NCBI GenBank assembly: GCA_019312705.1
Contig: JAFDCW010000589.1
Location: 1-6,738 of the forward strand
DNA from: Deltaproteobacteria bacterium
GTDB taxonomy: Bacteria; Myxococcota; Polyangia; Polyangiales; B10-G4
Length of the DNA stretch: 6,738 nucleotides
Reading direction: 5' to 3'
A program made the translations under genes and the position numbers. Below the pieces are notes generated by a model. That model saw only the letters and a program-made list of their open reading frames with translations. It was not told the DNA's origin and made no database searches. Positions 1 through 6,735 of this stretch are shown piece after piece; position 1 is the stretch's first letter, and every line of letters begins with the position of its first letter.

Positions 1-737
1 TTCGTGGTGTCGAAGGTCTTCAGCTTCTCCGCGAGCTCCACCGGGAGCCCCTTCGAGGCGCAGACCAGCACGTCGTCGTAGTGGTCCCGGCGCGAGCCCC
101 AGGCGGGCTCCCATCGCGTCTCGCGGCGGCGGCGAGTCTGGGCGTTGCCGTTCGCGTCTTTGTACTGCTCCTCGACGTAGTAGTAGTGACCCGCCTGGGC
201 GGTCCACCGCGAGTCGGCCCAGGCGTCGAAGGTCCAGTAGGGCACGTAGACGCCAGAGATCTGTCCGAGGTTCGCGCGCTGCTTGAGGTCCGACGGGCGA
301 AACCACAGACCACCGATCCACGACTTGAAGCGTCCCTTGGCGTCCGTCTGTTCGACGCCGAAGGGCAAGAGTGACTCGGGGCGGATCAGGTTGCGGTTGG
401 CCTCCTGCTGCATCACCTGGGTCGAGCCGCAGAACTCGCAGAACGTCGCGGTCACCGACGAGTCGAAGCTCACCCGGGCGCCGCATTCGCGGCACTCGGT
501 GGTGCGCACCTCGACGCCCAGGCCGCGCGTGCTCGCCTCGGCGATGCCATGCTCGAGATCGTACTCGACGATGGCGGCGGTCGGTGCGGAGTCGTCGCCG
601 TTGACCTCCATCTTGTTGCCGCAGTACTGGCAAGCCATGCACCCGTGGGCGGCGTCGAAGGCCATCTGGGCGCCGCACTTGATGCAGTCGAAGTCATTGG
701 CGTTGGCGTTGGGCTCGGTGAACGGCGGTTGTTCCAC
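1..737 (-). CDS. Double zinc-ribbon (TFIIB-type) conserved protein, 3' end off the window
   Basis: The first 245 codons are present and the C-terminus lies beyond base 1. Two zinc ribbons are visible: Cys18/Cys21 with Cys36/Cys39 (an extra Cys33 lies between), and Cys82/Cys85 with Cys100/Cys103. A 'LLPFGV' segment follows, then the 'SGVYVPYWTFDA' block at about residue 160 and a Tyr-rich stretch. This layout matches a widespread bacterial family often labelled 'TFIIB-type zinc ribbon protein' or, misleadingly, 'primosomal protein N' superfamily II helicase'; no helicase motif is visible. The biochemical role is unknown. I chose the GTG at 737 because it is the only reasonable start that keeps the first Cys pair; the next in-frame ATG codes for residue 25, after that pair. 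No good Shine-Dalgarno precedes it. It starts 31 bases after the stop of the membrane protein upstream, so it is probably the last visible gene of the operon. Family assignment is fairly sure, function is not. Confidence 0.8.
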   Translation of the reverse strand, partial: MEQPPFTEPNANANDFDCIKCGAQMAFDAAHGCMACQYCGNKMEVNGDDSAPTAAIVEYDLEHGIAEASTRGLGVEVRTTECRECGARVSFDSSVTATFCEFCGSTQVMQQEANRNLIRPESLLPFGVEQTDAKGRFKSWIGGLWFRPSDLKQRANLGQISGVYVPYWTFDAWADSRWTAQAGHYYYVEEQYKDANGNAQTRRRRETRWEPAWGSRRDHYDDVLVCASKGLPVELAEKLKTFDTT

Positions 738-768
738 GGTGTGATTTGGCGCCCGGTCTCGCCCGCCG

Positions 769-1938
769 TCAATATTGGACAGAAGATGCGATGGGCGATG
801 GGGCGCAGGCCTCGACGACGGCCTGCTCGATCGGCTTGCCGTGGGCAAAAGCCCACCGCAGGTCGTCCAGCGGCTGCCGGTCGGGATCCCGCCCTGCGGC
901 CTCGAGGGCGCGGGTGATCAGGTGGCGCTCCCGACGGTTCACCCGGCCGTCCAGGACAGCTCCGACACAGAGCACCATCAGGGCGACGTCCTGTTCTTCT
1001 CCGGTGAGGCCGGCCAGCGAATTGAGGAATAGCTCCGTATCGTCGAGGGGGGCCTCGGGTACGTCGTCGATATGGCGATCGACCTCGTTCAGGAAACACA
1101 CGAGGTTCGGGTGCATCTGCTGCGTGCGCACGATGTTTGCCCCCACGGCGCGCATCGCTGCCAGACGTCCCGCCGGGCTCAGCTTCCGATGGTCGAGGAT
1201 GATCTCCGCGAAGGCCCGCGCTGCGGATGGGCCCATTGCCCGGAGGCGCGCCTCACGCATGACCAGAAACGCGACCACGGCGTTCCAGGCCGCGGTGACC
1301 GGCACGGCGACCCATACGAGCATCGTTCGCACCGCCGCGCGCCCGGCGGCCCGGCGGATCAGCGCCTTCATCAGGAAGTTCGTGACGCCAATTTTCAGCT
1401 TGTAGAAGACCGCGACCCCGACGAGGACCAGCTTGTTGCTCTCGCGCAGAGGGTTGATGCCGAATACTGAGGTGATCGGGCTTGGCAGTTCGAGGGCGGC
1501 CCGGGCGAGGGCCGCGGCGACTTCGTTCTTTTCGTCGTCGCCGTGGGGGTCGAAGAGTGGCAAGCCGGCTGCTCGGGAGAGGTTATGCACCGAGCGCAGG
1601 GCGTCCCAGTAGAGAAAGCCGATTTCGAACACCGTGGCAACGCCGGCCACGCCGACGACGATGACGTAGTACTCGATGCGCAAGGTCAACGAAGCGGCGT
1701 CCGGGTCGGGCCCGAGCATGGGCGACGCGAGGACCTCGGCGAGGGCCGCGACGAAACCGGACGCGGCGCCAATGAGCGCTGCCCGGATGACCGTCCACCG
1801 TTGAATCCACGAGAGCGCTCGGAGCTCGCGGGGATTGAGGACGTAGACCTCGTCATCCGCCACGACCGCCGGCATCGCCCGCGACCGCCGCTCGAAGTAG
1901 GCCAGGCCGAAACGTTCGAGGAGAGGGCGCTCGCTCAT
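769..1938 (-). CDS. Four-helix membrane protein with C-terminal TerB-like domain (LBF_2804-like)
   Basis: This complete protein has 389 residues. There are four probable membrane helices, at about residues 50-70, 88-110, 168-188 and 205-227. The second pair is separated from the first by a soluble stretch of about 58 residues with an acidic 'DPHGDDEKNE' patch. After the last helix, residues 235-378 are soluble and helical. The part around 303-350, with 'LTGEEQDVALMVLCVGAVLDG' split over helices followed by 'VNRRERHLI', resembles the TerB/TerB-like acidic helical fold, in which an 'aDG.v...E' turn is typical. The overall layout recalls the LBF_2804 family of Leptospira and myxobacteria; this is recalled, not searched. 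No enzymatic motif is visible, so a scaffold, sensor or stress role at the inner membrane is only a guess. The ATG at 1938 has GAGG eight bases upstream, and that GAGG overlaps the stop codon of the preceding dehydratase gene, which suggests translational coupling. Confidence 0.8.
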   Translation of the reverse strand: MSERPLLERFGLAYFERRSRAMPAVVADDEVYVLNPRELRALSWIQRWTVIRAALIGAASGFVAALAEVLASPMLGPDPDAASLTLRIEYYVIVVGVAGVATVFEIGFLYWDALRSVHNLSRAAGLPLFDPHGDDEKNEVAAALARAALELPSPITSVFGINPLRESNKLVLVGVAVFYKLKIGVTNFLMKALIRRAAGRAAVRTMLVWVAVPVTAAWNAVVAFLVMREARLRAMGPSAARAFAEIILDHRKLSPAGRLAAMRAVGANIVRTQQMHPNLVCFLNEVDRHIDDVPEAPLDDTELFLNSLAGLTGEEQDVALMVLCVGAVLDGRVNRRERHLITRALEAAGRDPDRQPLDDLRWAFAHGKPIEQAVVEACAPSPIASSVQY

Positions 1939-1946
1939 CGGGCGAG

Positions 1947-1951
1947 CCTCA
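1947..1951 (-). promoter_or_regulatory. Shine-Dalgarno overlapping the preceding stop codon
   Basis: On the minus strand the TGA stop of the dehydratase gene is immediately followed by GG, giving TGAGG. The GAGG lies eight bases before the ATG at 1938. A ribosome finishing the dehydratase would therefore sit on the ribosome-binding site of the membrane protein. This supports the 1938 start and coupled translation of the two genes. It is seen directly; the coupling is an inference. Confidence 0.55.
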
Positions 1952-2242
1952 GGACGACCAGTTGACGCCCTCGATGACCTTGGCGAGGTCCACGTCCTTA
2001 CCGGTGACCTTTCCTCCGGTGTCGTGGGTATTGAGCGCGATCTTCACCGTCGAATAGACGTTGAAAATCTCCGGGTGGTGGTTCGCCTCTTCGGCGTGCA
2101 TGCCGATGCGCACGATGAAGCTGAGCGCTTCTTTGAACGACTGAAAGCGATACTCCCGGTGCAACTTGTCGCCCTCGAAAGTCCAGCCCGGGAGCGCTTC
2201 GAGGGCGGAGTCGATATCGTCACGGGTCAGCGGGGTCGCCAT
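1949..2242 (-). CDS. phhB: Pterin-4a-carbinolamine dehydratase (PCD/DCoH family)
   Basis: This 97-residue cytoplasmic enzyme matches the usual family length of about 95-110. The family dehydrates 4a-hydroxytetrahydrobiopterin, which forms when aromatic amino-acid hydroxylases turn over, and so returns the pterin to the recycling pathway. The hallmark is present: 'EEANHHPEIFNVY' with His55-His56-Pro57, followed by 'LNTHDTGGKVTGKDVDLA' with His73, the third conserved active-site His region, and Asp74. The N-terminal 'LPGWTFEGDKLHREYRF' is also typical. The frame stays open to 2350 upstream, but that part overlaps the end of the preceding gene and lacks family similarity, so the ATG at 2242 is the start. 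It begins 25 bases after the TonB-like gene ends and finishes 10 bases before the membrane-protein gene starts. No phenylalanine hydroxylase is in the window. The stand-alone proteins may have other roles, for example in molybdopterin or stress metabolism, so the symbol reflects family and not a proven pathway. Confidence 0.93.
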   Translation of the reverse strand: MATPLTRDDIDSALEALPGWTFEGDKLHREYRFQSFKEALSFIVRIGMHAEEANHHPEIFNVYSTVKIALNTHDTGGKVTGKDVDLAKVIEGVNWSS

Positions 2243-2267
2243 GGCGCGATGATACGTCACGCACCGG

Positions 2268-3137
2268 TCACAAACGGTAGGGAAACGAGATCTCGAAGCG
2301 TTCCTGAGAGAAGTGGGGAAATCGGGCGCTGCGGATGACCCGCGCCGCACAAACGCTGGCGGGGCTCCCGGCGAGTTCGCCGGCCATGCGGACCGACGCG
2401 ACCTCGCCGGACTGGCCGGCGACGACTAGGGATGTGTTCAGGACACCGGTTGCTCCGTCGCCGCACATGCGCACTTCGCCCTCGAGCGCTCGCAAGGTGG
2501 TGAGCACTTGTCGGCGGGTCGGGGTCGTGGGCAGCGCTCGGGCTGGGGCGCTGGTGGCAACTGCATCCGGTGCGCCGCCGAGGGCTCCGTCGAGGAGGGC
2601 ATCGAGGGAAGCATGCAATGCCTGGGTTTCCGGATTTCCCGTGTCCCAACCGGTGGCCCGGTCGGGAGCGGCCGTGGTCGGGGTTGCGGAAGGCGGGGCC
2701 GCTCGACTCGCGGTCCGCGGTCGCGCCTGACGATGGCGCGATGCAGAGGGGGGCTGGACTTCCGAAACGGCAGGGACCTCGGCAACCGCCGGACGCTCGT
2801 CAGAAGCATCCGCCGGCGTCACCCCGAGGGCGACGTCGGGCTTTGCGGGTGCCCTTTCGTTCAGCGACGGGGCGGCGGTTCCGTTCACCGCCGGTGCGGG
2901 GCTCGCCGGCGTCGCGGTCGGGAGCGAAGCCACCGAAAGCTGGTCCGGGCTCGCAACGCGGTCCGCCGCCATCGCGACGAGGGCACCGCAGGCGAATACC
3001 AGCGCGAAGGCTACCGCCGGGGAGTAGACCGGGCCCACGCGGGGGGAGGCCGGGGGTGGGGGCGCGAGCGCGAAGGGCATGCCGAGGGCGAGTATCTCGT
3101 CGGCGATTTCCTCTCTCGAAGGGTTCTTGGCAGGCAT
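2268..3137 (-). CDS. Single-pass TonB/AgmX-like protein with AgmX/PglI-type C-terminal domain
   Basis: This protein of 289 residues has a short cytoplasmic N-terminus, one membrane helix at about residues 38-57, a long low-complexity linker rich in Ala, Pro, Thr and Ser (about 60-205), and a folded C-terminal domain at about 207-289. The C-terminal domain begins 'RRQVLTTLRALEGEVRMC', contains a 'G.SGEVASVRM' strand and ends 'ARFPHFSQERFEISFPYRL'. Together with the two cysteines Cys225 and Cys263, this matches the AgmX/PglI C-terminal domain common in myxobacteria, a relative of the TonB C-terminal fold. The topology is that of a periplasm-spanning protein anchored in the inner membrane. In Myxococcus, AgmX and PglI were named from gliding-motility screens, but the domain is widespread and its exact role here is unknown. 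The linker is basic in its middle. The gene is first in the four-gene minus-strand block and is divergent from the SSP411-like lipoprotein gene. Confidence 0.8.
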   Translation of the reverse strand: MPAKNPSREEIADEILALGMPFALAPPPPASPRVGPVYSPAVAFALVFACGALVAMAADRVASPDQLSVASLPTATPASPAPAVNGTAAPSLNERAPAKPDVALGVTPADASDERPAVAEVPAVSEVQPPSASRHRQARPRTASRAAPPSATPTTAAPDRATGWDTGNPETQALHASLDALLDGALGGAPDAVATSAPARALPTTPTRRQVLTTLRALEGEVRMCGDGATGVLNTSLVVAGQSGEVASVRMAGELAGSPASVCAARVIRSARFPHFSQERFEISFPYRL

Positions 3138-3265
3138 CGGCATCTCCTTTTTGGCTTTCAGGCGTGACGCTCGGTACGACGAGGCCAAACCTTGCGAACC
3201 TCTGAAGGGCCCGGTGCATGTGCTTCGGGGTAACCTCCCGGTGGTCCCTGCGTATTGGTCTTTCC
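3138..3265. promoter_or_regulatory. Divergent intergenic region, presumed two-way promoter
   Basis: These 128 bases separate the minus-strand operon from the plus-strand lipoprotein gene, so promoters for both directions should lie here or extend into the flanking coding sequence. I found no convincing sigma-70 -35/-10 pair, no clear operator palindrome and no riboswitch-like structure. The best -35-like hexamer on the plus strand, TTGCGA near 3192, has no acceptable -10 at 17 bases. The promoter role rests on gene arrangement alone. Confidence 0.35.
3144..3149 (-). promoter_or_regulatory. Ribosome-binding site of the TonB/AgmX-like gene
   Basis: AAGGAG is read on the minus strand, preceded by an A run. 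Two in-frame ATGs follow: one touching the AAGGAG (at 3143) and one six bases away (at 3137). Only the second has normal spacing, so it decides the start. The longer open frame to 3281 adds 48 residues with no visible signal or domain. Confidence 0.75.
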
Positions 3266-4063
3266 ATGGCATTTTCTGCACGTTTTGCGCATTCCTCCGC
3301 CCTTCCGGCCCTCTTTGGTTTGCTTCTGTGCGCGCCCCTGGCCTCTTGCGGTGGGCCCTCGCCCCAGCTGGAGGGGGGCTTGGTCGCGCTCGGTGACTCG
3401 GCTCAGATCGAATGGCAGACCTGGGGGGCGCCGGCCTTCGAGCGAGCGCGCCGAGAAGGCAAGATGGTCCTCGTCGACGTGGGGATCGAGGGATGCACGG
3501 CGTGCCGCTGGATGTTCGAGGATACGTATCAAGACAGCGAAGTCGTTCGCCGCGTCAACGAGCGCTTCGTGCCCATCGCCGTCGATGCCAACGTGCGGCC
3601 GGACCTCGGTGACCGCTACGCGCGGTGGGGGTGGCCAGCGACCATCGTGCTCTCGCCCGATGGCGCTCAGGTCTTTGCCGTCCGCGGCAACAAGCGGCCT
3701 CGCAACTTCATCCCCATCCTCGACGAACTCATCGACCGGCAACGCCGCGGCACCCTCGAGGACGAGGCCCGGGTGCCCATCACAGGGCCCGTAGCAGAGG
3801 GCGCGCTGGCAGAAGCGTGGGCTTCAAGCTCGTCTCCCTCGCCCCGGTCGAATACGCGTTTCTTCGAGCGCATCTCTGGGACGACGGTGACCAACGCGAA
3901 CAGGCGCTCAGGACGCTTCGGGGATGGACCGGTCTCATCGACCCGGTCTGGGGCGGCATCTTCGTCGCGTCGCGGCGGGCTGACTGGACGGGGATCATCC
4001 CCGAAAAACGCACTGTGCACCAAGCGGCGGCGCTCTATGGTTTTGCCGAGGCCTACTTGGTGA
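3266..4063 (+). CDS. SSP411/YyaL-type lipoprotein, N-terminal thioredoxin-like part (frame lost near 3800-3830)
   Basis: The protein opens with a lipoprotein signal: a basic residue, then a hydrophobic run to the lipobox 'LASC' with Cys28, so the mature protein is predicted to be lipid-anchored outside the inner membrane. Residues about 48-165 form the thioredoxin-like domain of the DUF255/SSP411 family: 'EWQTWGAPAFERARREGK', then Cys77-Thr-Ala-Cys80, 'VNERFVPIAVDANVRPDL', the 'GWP' with cis-Pro candidate Pro124, and 'SPDG'. The CxxC suggests redox activity, but usual family members carry a C-H-W-C-H type motif. From about residue 185 onward the translation becomes low-complexity Ser/Arg text with no family match, while the rest of the family domain continues in the frame one base back. 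The tail to 4063 is therefore probably not real protein. I chose the ATG at 3266 because it gives a normal-length signal peptide. An in-frame ATG at 3218 would make it 44 residues long. Neither start has a strong Shine-Dalgarno. Confidence 0.75.
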   Translation: MAFSARFAHSSALPALFGLLLCAPLASCGGPSPQLEGGLVALGDSAQIEWQTWGAPAFERARREGKMVLVDVGIEGCTACRWMFEDTYQDSEVVRRVNERFVPIAVDANVRPDLGDRYARWGWPATIVLSPDGAQVFAVRGNKRPRNFIPILDELIDRQRRGTLEDEARVPITGPVAEGALAEAWASSSSPSPRSNTRFFERISGTTVTNANRRSGRFGDGPVSSTRSGAASSSRRGGLTGRGSSPKNALCTKRRRSMVLPRPTW

Positions 4064-5139
4064 CCGGCGACGACTCGTGGCTGAGGCATGCGGAGTCGAT
4101 CCACCGCTATGCATCCAGCTTCATGCAGCACGCCGACGGCACCTGGTATGCGACTCAGGAAGACGCAGCTCCGAGTCTCCCGCAGGGCATGGACGCCATC
4201 GGATACTATGCGCTCCCGGACGAAGAGCGTCGTCGATACGGGATTCCGCCGATCGACCACGGTGTTTACACCGACCTCAACGGTTTGATGATCCGCGCCT
4301 ATGCGCGGCTCTACGAGGCAACTCGCGACGAGCGATTCCTCCGCGAGGCGACGCGGGCCGCGCATGCCCTCCTCGGGGCGCGCCAGCTTCCGTCGGGAGC
4401 CATGCGTCAGAGCGATGAAGACCGCATGGGGTCGGCCGGCGAGCGCATGCGCTCCTACGAGATCAACGCTTCGGGCCGCGTATACCTCAAGGCCCAGCCC
4501 TACTTCGGCCTCGCCCTATCCGCTCTCTACCGGTCAACCGGCGAGGCACGGTATCTCGAGGCCAGCCGGGGCCTCGGCGATGCCCTCCTCGCCGTCCTCG
4601 AAGACCGCGCCGGTGACGACGCCGGCGGGTTCTTCGCGACTACGGGCACCGATACCGATGGCCTCATTCCCCGGGAGAAGCCCTTCTACGACAACGTCGC
4701 AGCGGGGCGCTTTCTTCTCGCCCTCGCCGTCGACGCCCACGAACCGCGGTATCGTGAAGCGGCACGGCGTGCCCTCGCCGCCGTTGCCGTCGCGGGGGCG
4801 CGGTCGCGCAGGGGGGCGCGCCTCGCCGAGCTGGCCCTGGCGCTCGAAGGCCTCTCCCTCGGCCCCGTCGAGTTTTCCGTGGTCACGACCGACCCGTCGG
4901 CCGACGATGCCCGGGCGCTCTTCTCCGCCGGCGTAGGCGTCTACGAGCCGCGCAAGGCCCTGCACTACGAAGCGCCGGGGCGGTACCCGGACCTCGGGCG
5001 CGCGGCGGTTTTCGTTTGCACCGACAACACCTGCTCGAGCCCGGTCTTCGACCCCGGTGAGCTGCGGGAGACCGCGGCGCATCTCGGGCTGGCGGCACCG
5101 GGGTCGGCCTGCGGTCCTCGAGAAGGCGCAGCTCCGTAG
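3817..5139 (+). CDS. SSP411/YyaL-type protein, C-terminal six-hairpin (alpha/alpha-barrel) part in shifted frame
   Basis: This part has about 440 residues and continues the family architecture after the thioredoxin-like domain. Visible blocks, counted from the GTG at 3817, are: 'FKLVSLAPVEYAFLRAHLW' (3-21), 'DPVWGGIF' (42-49), 'EKRTVHQAAALYGFAEAYL' (63-81), corresponding to the family's 'HFEKML.DNA' block, and 'GTWYATQEDA' (108-117), corresponding to 'GGFYSAQDAD'. Repeated 'ARLYEATRDERFLREATRAA'-type helices follow, and near the end comes 'FVCTDNTCSSPVFDP', the typical closing Cys-rich block. The fold is that of N-acylglucosamine epimerase/cellobiose epimerase-like barrels; substrate and reaction for this family are not firmly known. 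The frame is open from 3625, but no family sequence is seen before about 3817. The GTG there has no good Shine-Dalgarno, so independent translation is unlikely. I read it with the upstream part as one broken gene. Its stop is 10 bases from the stop of the convergent sulfatase. Confidence 0.75.
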   Translation: MGFKLVSLAPVEYAFLRAHLWDDGDQREQALRTLRGWTGLIDPVWGGIFVASRRADWTGIIPEKRTVHQAAALYGFAEAYLVTGDDSWLRHAESIHRYASSFMQHADGTWYATQEDAAPSLPQGMDAIGYYALPDEERRRYGIPPIDHGVYTDLNGLMIRAYARLYEATRDERFLREATRAAHALLGARQLPSGAMRQSDEDRMGSAGERMRSYEINASGRVYLKAQPYFGLALSALYRSTGEARYLEASRGLGDALLAVLEDRAGDDAGGFFATTGTDTDGLIPREKPFYDNVAAGRFLLALAVDAHEPRYREAARRALAAVAVAGARSRRGARLAELALALEGLSLGPVEFSVVTTDPSADDARALFSAGVGVYEPRKALHYEAPGRYPDLGRAAVFVCTDNTCSSPVFDPGELRETAAHLGLAAPGSACGPREGAAP

Positions 5140-5149
5140 CGCGCCAGGG

Positions 5150-6724
5150 TCAGGTGGGCGATTCGACCCGGAGGGGAGGGTGCCTGGCCGGGGGCAGGTG
5201 GTCGTAGAGGTCGGCCACCAGCTCGTCGCGGAGTCGCCGCCGGGAGGGGTCGTTCCAGAGGTTCACCATTTGCTGAGGGTCTTCCCGGAGGTCGTAGAGT
5301 TCGCCCTCCGTTCCGTCGTAGGTAGGAACCTTGGTGCCCATTCCCCAGACGGACCACATCACGCGGAAAGCGCCGCCGCGGTCGTAGCTTCGAGGTTCGT
5401 ATGCCGTGCAGAGGTAGCCGTCTCGGTAGATCGTGCGCAGGTGCATACCGACGGCGCGAAACTGGCTGTCGAAGGTGGTGATGACGCGCTCGCGGGCCGA
5501 GCCGGGGTTGAGGGGGAGGGCCGCCCCTTCCATCTCACCGGGGACGGGGACTCCGGCGATTTCACAGAAGGTCGGGGCGAGGTCGACGTGGCCAACGGGC
5601 TCGGTGATGCGCTGCGGGGCCACTTCTGCGACGGCCGCCGGGCGCCAGATGAGCGGGATCCGGAGCAGCGACTCGACATGGTATGGGCCCTTGAACATCA
5701 GGCCGTAATCGCCTTGGAGCTCGCCGTGGTCGGAGGTGTAAATCACATCCGTCGTATCGAGCAACCCGCGTTCGTCGAGCCACGCGACCACGCGCCCGAC
5801 GGCTTCGTCGATGAGTTCGTTTTCGACGTGGATCATCGCGTTCATCTCGCGGACCTGGTCGTGGGTCATTTGCCTCGGGACGAAATGCGTCGGCCCTCCT
5901 TCGGGGTTGCGGAAGCGGCCCTCGTACCAGGCGAGCCAATGAGCGGGTTTGTCGCGGAGAACCCTTTCGACGGCTGCGCGGTCACCGGGGTGGCGATCCG
6001 GCAGCGGCAGGTCCCGCCAATCGATACGCTTCTCGACCTCTTCGTAGGGTGGGTCGAAAGGATGATGGGGGTCCGGGAAGCTCATCCAGCAGAAGAACGG
6101 GTCTTCGCCGTCGAGGCTCGCGAGCCAGTCGACGGTCCGATCCGCCACCCAATCTGTATGGTAGTTCTCGCGGGCGATGGGGTTCTTTGCCGTCTCGGGG
6201 GCTCCCGTATCGCCGCCGCCGGCGCCGGTGAGGACCCCCGCGAAGCCGTTGACCTCGTCCGGGTGCTCGCGCCAGAGCCACTCGGCGTAGTGGTGCCCTC
6301 CGACCGGCCCGTGGGTGGCGAGTTCGATGTGCTCGAAGCCGCGCCAAGGACCCGTCGAGTCTTCCGACGCGCAGCGGTTTTCGAAGTACGTCAGGCCCGG
6401 GTCGAGGTGGGGTTCGAAGTGGGCCTTGCCGAGCAGGGCTGTTCGGTAGCCGGCGCGGCGACGCAGGTATTGAGCGACGCTCGGGGCGTCGTCGGGAAGT
6501 GGAATCCCGTTGGCGATGACGCCGTGGGTCCGCGGGTGCTGTCCCGTGAGCATCGTCGATCGGGATGGCATGCAGACCACGCTGTGCACGTGGGCCCGCT
6601 CGTACACCAACCCGTCCTCGGCTAGACGATCGAGGGATGGCGTACGCGCGATGGTGCCGCCGGTGCAGCCGAGGGAGTCGTAGCGCTGCTGGTCGCTCGT
6701 GATGAAGAGGATGTTTCGCTTCAT
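5150..6724 (-). CDS. Cysteine-type sulfatase (alkaline phosphatase superfamily), no signal peptide
   Basis: This 524-residue hydrolase acts on sulfate esters, or possibly phosphonate/phosphate diesters. The sulfatase signature is 'VVCMPSRSTMLTG', with Cys51 in a C-x-P-S-R motif that must be converted to formylglycine, followed by Arg55. Metal and active-site residues are in place: Asp11-Gln12 in 'TSDQQRYDSLG', Lys100 and His102 in 'GKAHF', His221 in 'PDPHHPF', Asp332-His333 in 'TSDHGE', and Lys in 'MFKGPYH'. The N-terminus is MKRNILFITSDQ, directly into the first strand with no signal peptide, so it should act in the cytoplasm. The Asp-Gln in place of the common Asp-Asp, together with the cytoplasmic location, recalls choline-sulfatase and phosphonate-monoester-hydrolase-like branches. 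The substrate cannot be told from sequence alone. The C-terminal 'GELYDLREDPQQMVNLW' is the usual family ending. The maturation enzyme is not in the window. The ATG is supported by GGAGGT five bases upstream. Confidence 0.93.
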   Translation of the reverse strand: MKRNILFITSDQQRYDSLGCTGGTIARTPSLDRLAEDGLVYERAHVHSVVCMPSRSTMLTGQHPRTHGVIANGIPLPDDAPSVAQYLRRRAGYRTALLGKAHFEPHLDPGLTYFENRCASEDSTGPWRGFEHIELATHGPVGGHHYAEWLWREHPDEVNGFAGVLTGAGGGDTGAPETAKNPIARENYHTDWVADRTVDWLASLDGEDPFFCWMSFPDPHHPFDPPYEEVEKRIDWRDLPLPDRHPGDRAAVERVLRDKPAHWLAWYEGRFRNPEGGPTHFVPRQMTHDQVREMNAMIHVENELIDEAVGRVVAWLDERGLLDTTDVIYTSDHGELQGDYGLMFKGPYHVESLLRIPLIWRPAAVAEVAPQRITEPVGHVDLAPTFCEIAGVPVPGEMEGAALPLNPGSARERVITTFDSQFRAVGMHLRTIYRDGYLCTAYEPRSYDRGGAFRVMWSVWGMGTKVPTYDGTEGELYDLREDPQQMVNLWNDPSRRRLRDELVADLYDHLPPARHPPLRVESPT

Positions 6725-6729
6725 GCGTG

Positions 6730-6735
6730 ACCTCC
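6730..6735 (-). promoter_or_regulatory. Ribosome-binding site of the sulfatase gene
   Basis: GGAGGT on the minus strand sits five bases before the ATG at 6724. It is the strongest Shine-Dalgarno in the window and fixes the start. The promoter lies beyond the right edge. Confidence 0.8.

Noticed and set aside
470..1099. A 209-codon minus-strand frame across the junction of the TerB-like and zinc-ribbon genes
   Set aside because: It overlaps both genes in a different frame and its translation is low-complexity Arg/Pro/Ser text without motifs.
2243..2350. Upstream extension of the pterin dehydratase to 2350
   Set aside because: It would overlap the end of the preceding gene by about 80 bases and adds 36 residues outside the family fold.
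2508..3205. Two long plus-strand frames opposite the TonB/AgmX-like gene
   Set aside because: They are Gly/Arg-rich shadows of the low-complexity linker on the other strand, with no domain or start signal.
3225..3245. Possible small inverted repeat (CGGG..CCCG around GTAACCT) in the divergent gap
   Set aside because: Only four base pairs match, which is expected by chance in DNA this rich in GC.
3158..3742. A 194-codon minus-strand frame running through the thioredoxin domain and the divergent gap
   Set aside because: It is antisense to a domain with clear family motifs and shows no similarity to known proteins.
3780..3840. Programmed -1 ribosomal frameshift site
   Set aside because: No canonical slippery heptamer lies in the zero frame and no clear downstream hairpin is seen, so a simple indel is the better explanation.
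3667..4365. A 232-codon minus-strand frame opposite the frameshift zone, which could suggest a separate gene there
   Set aside because: It is antisense to family-conserved blocks on both sides and has no recognisable product.
5057..6625. A 522-codon open frame on the plus strand across the sulfatase gene
   Set aside because: It is antisense to a sulfatase with all catalytic motifs. Its translation has no recognisable domain and starts inside the preceding gene; GC-rich codon use leaves the opposite strand open.
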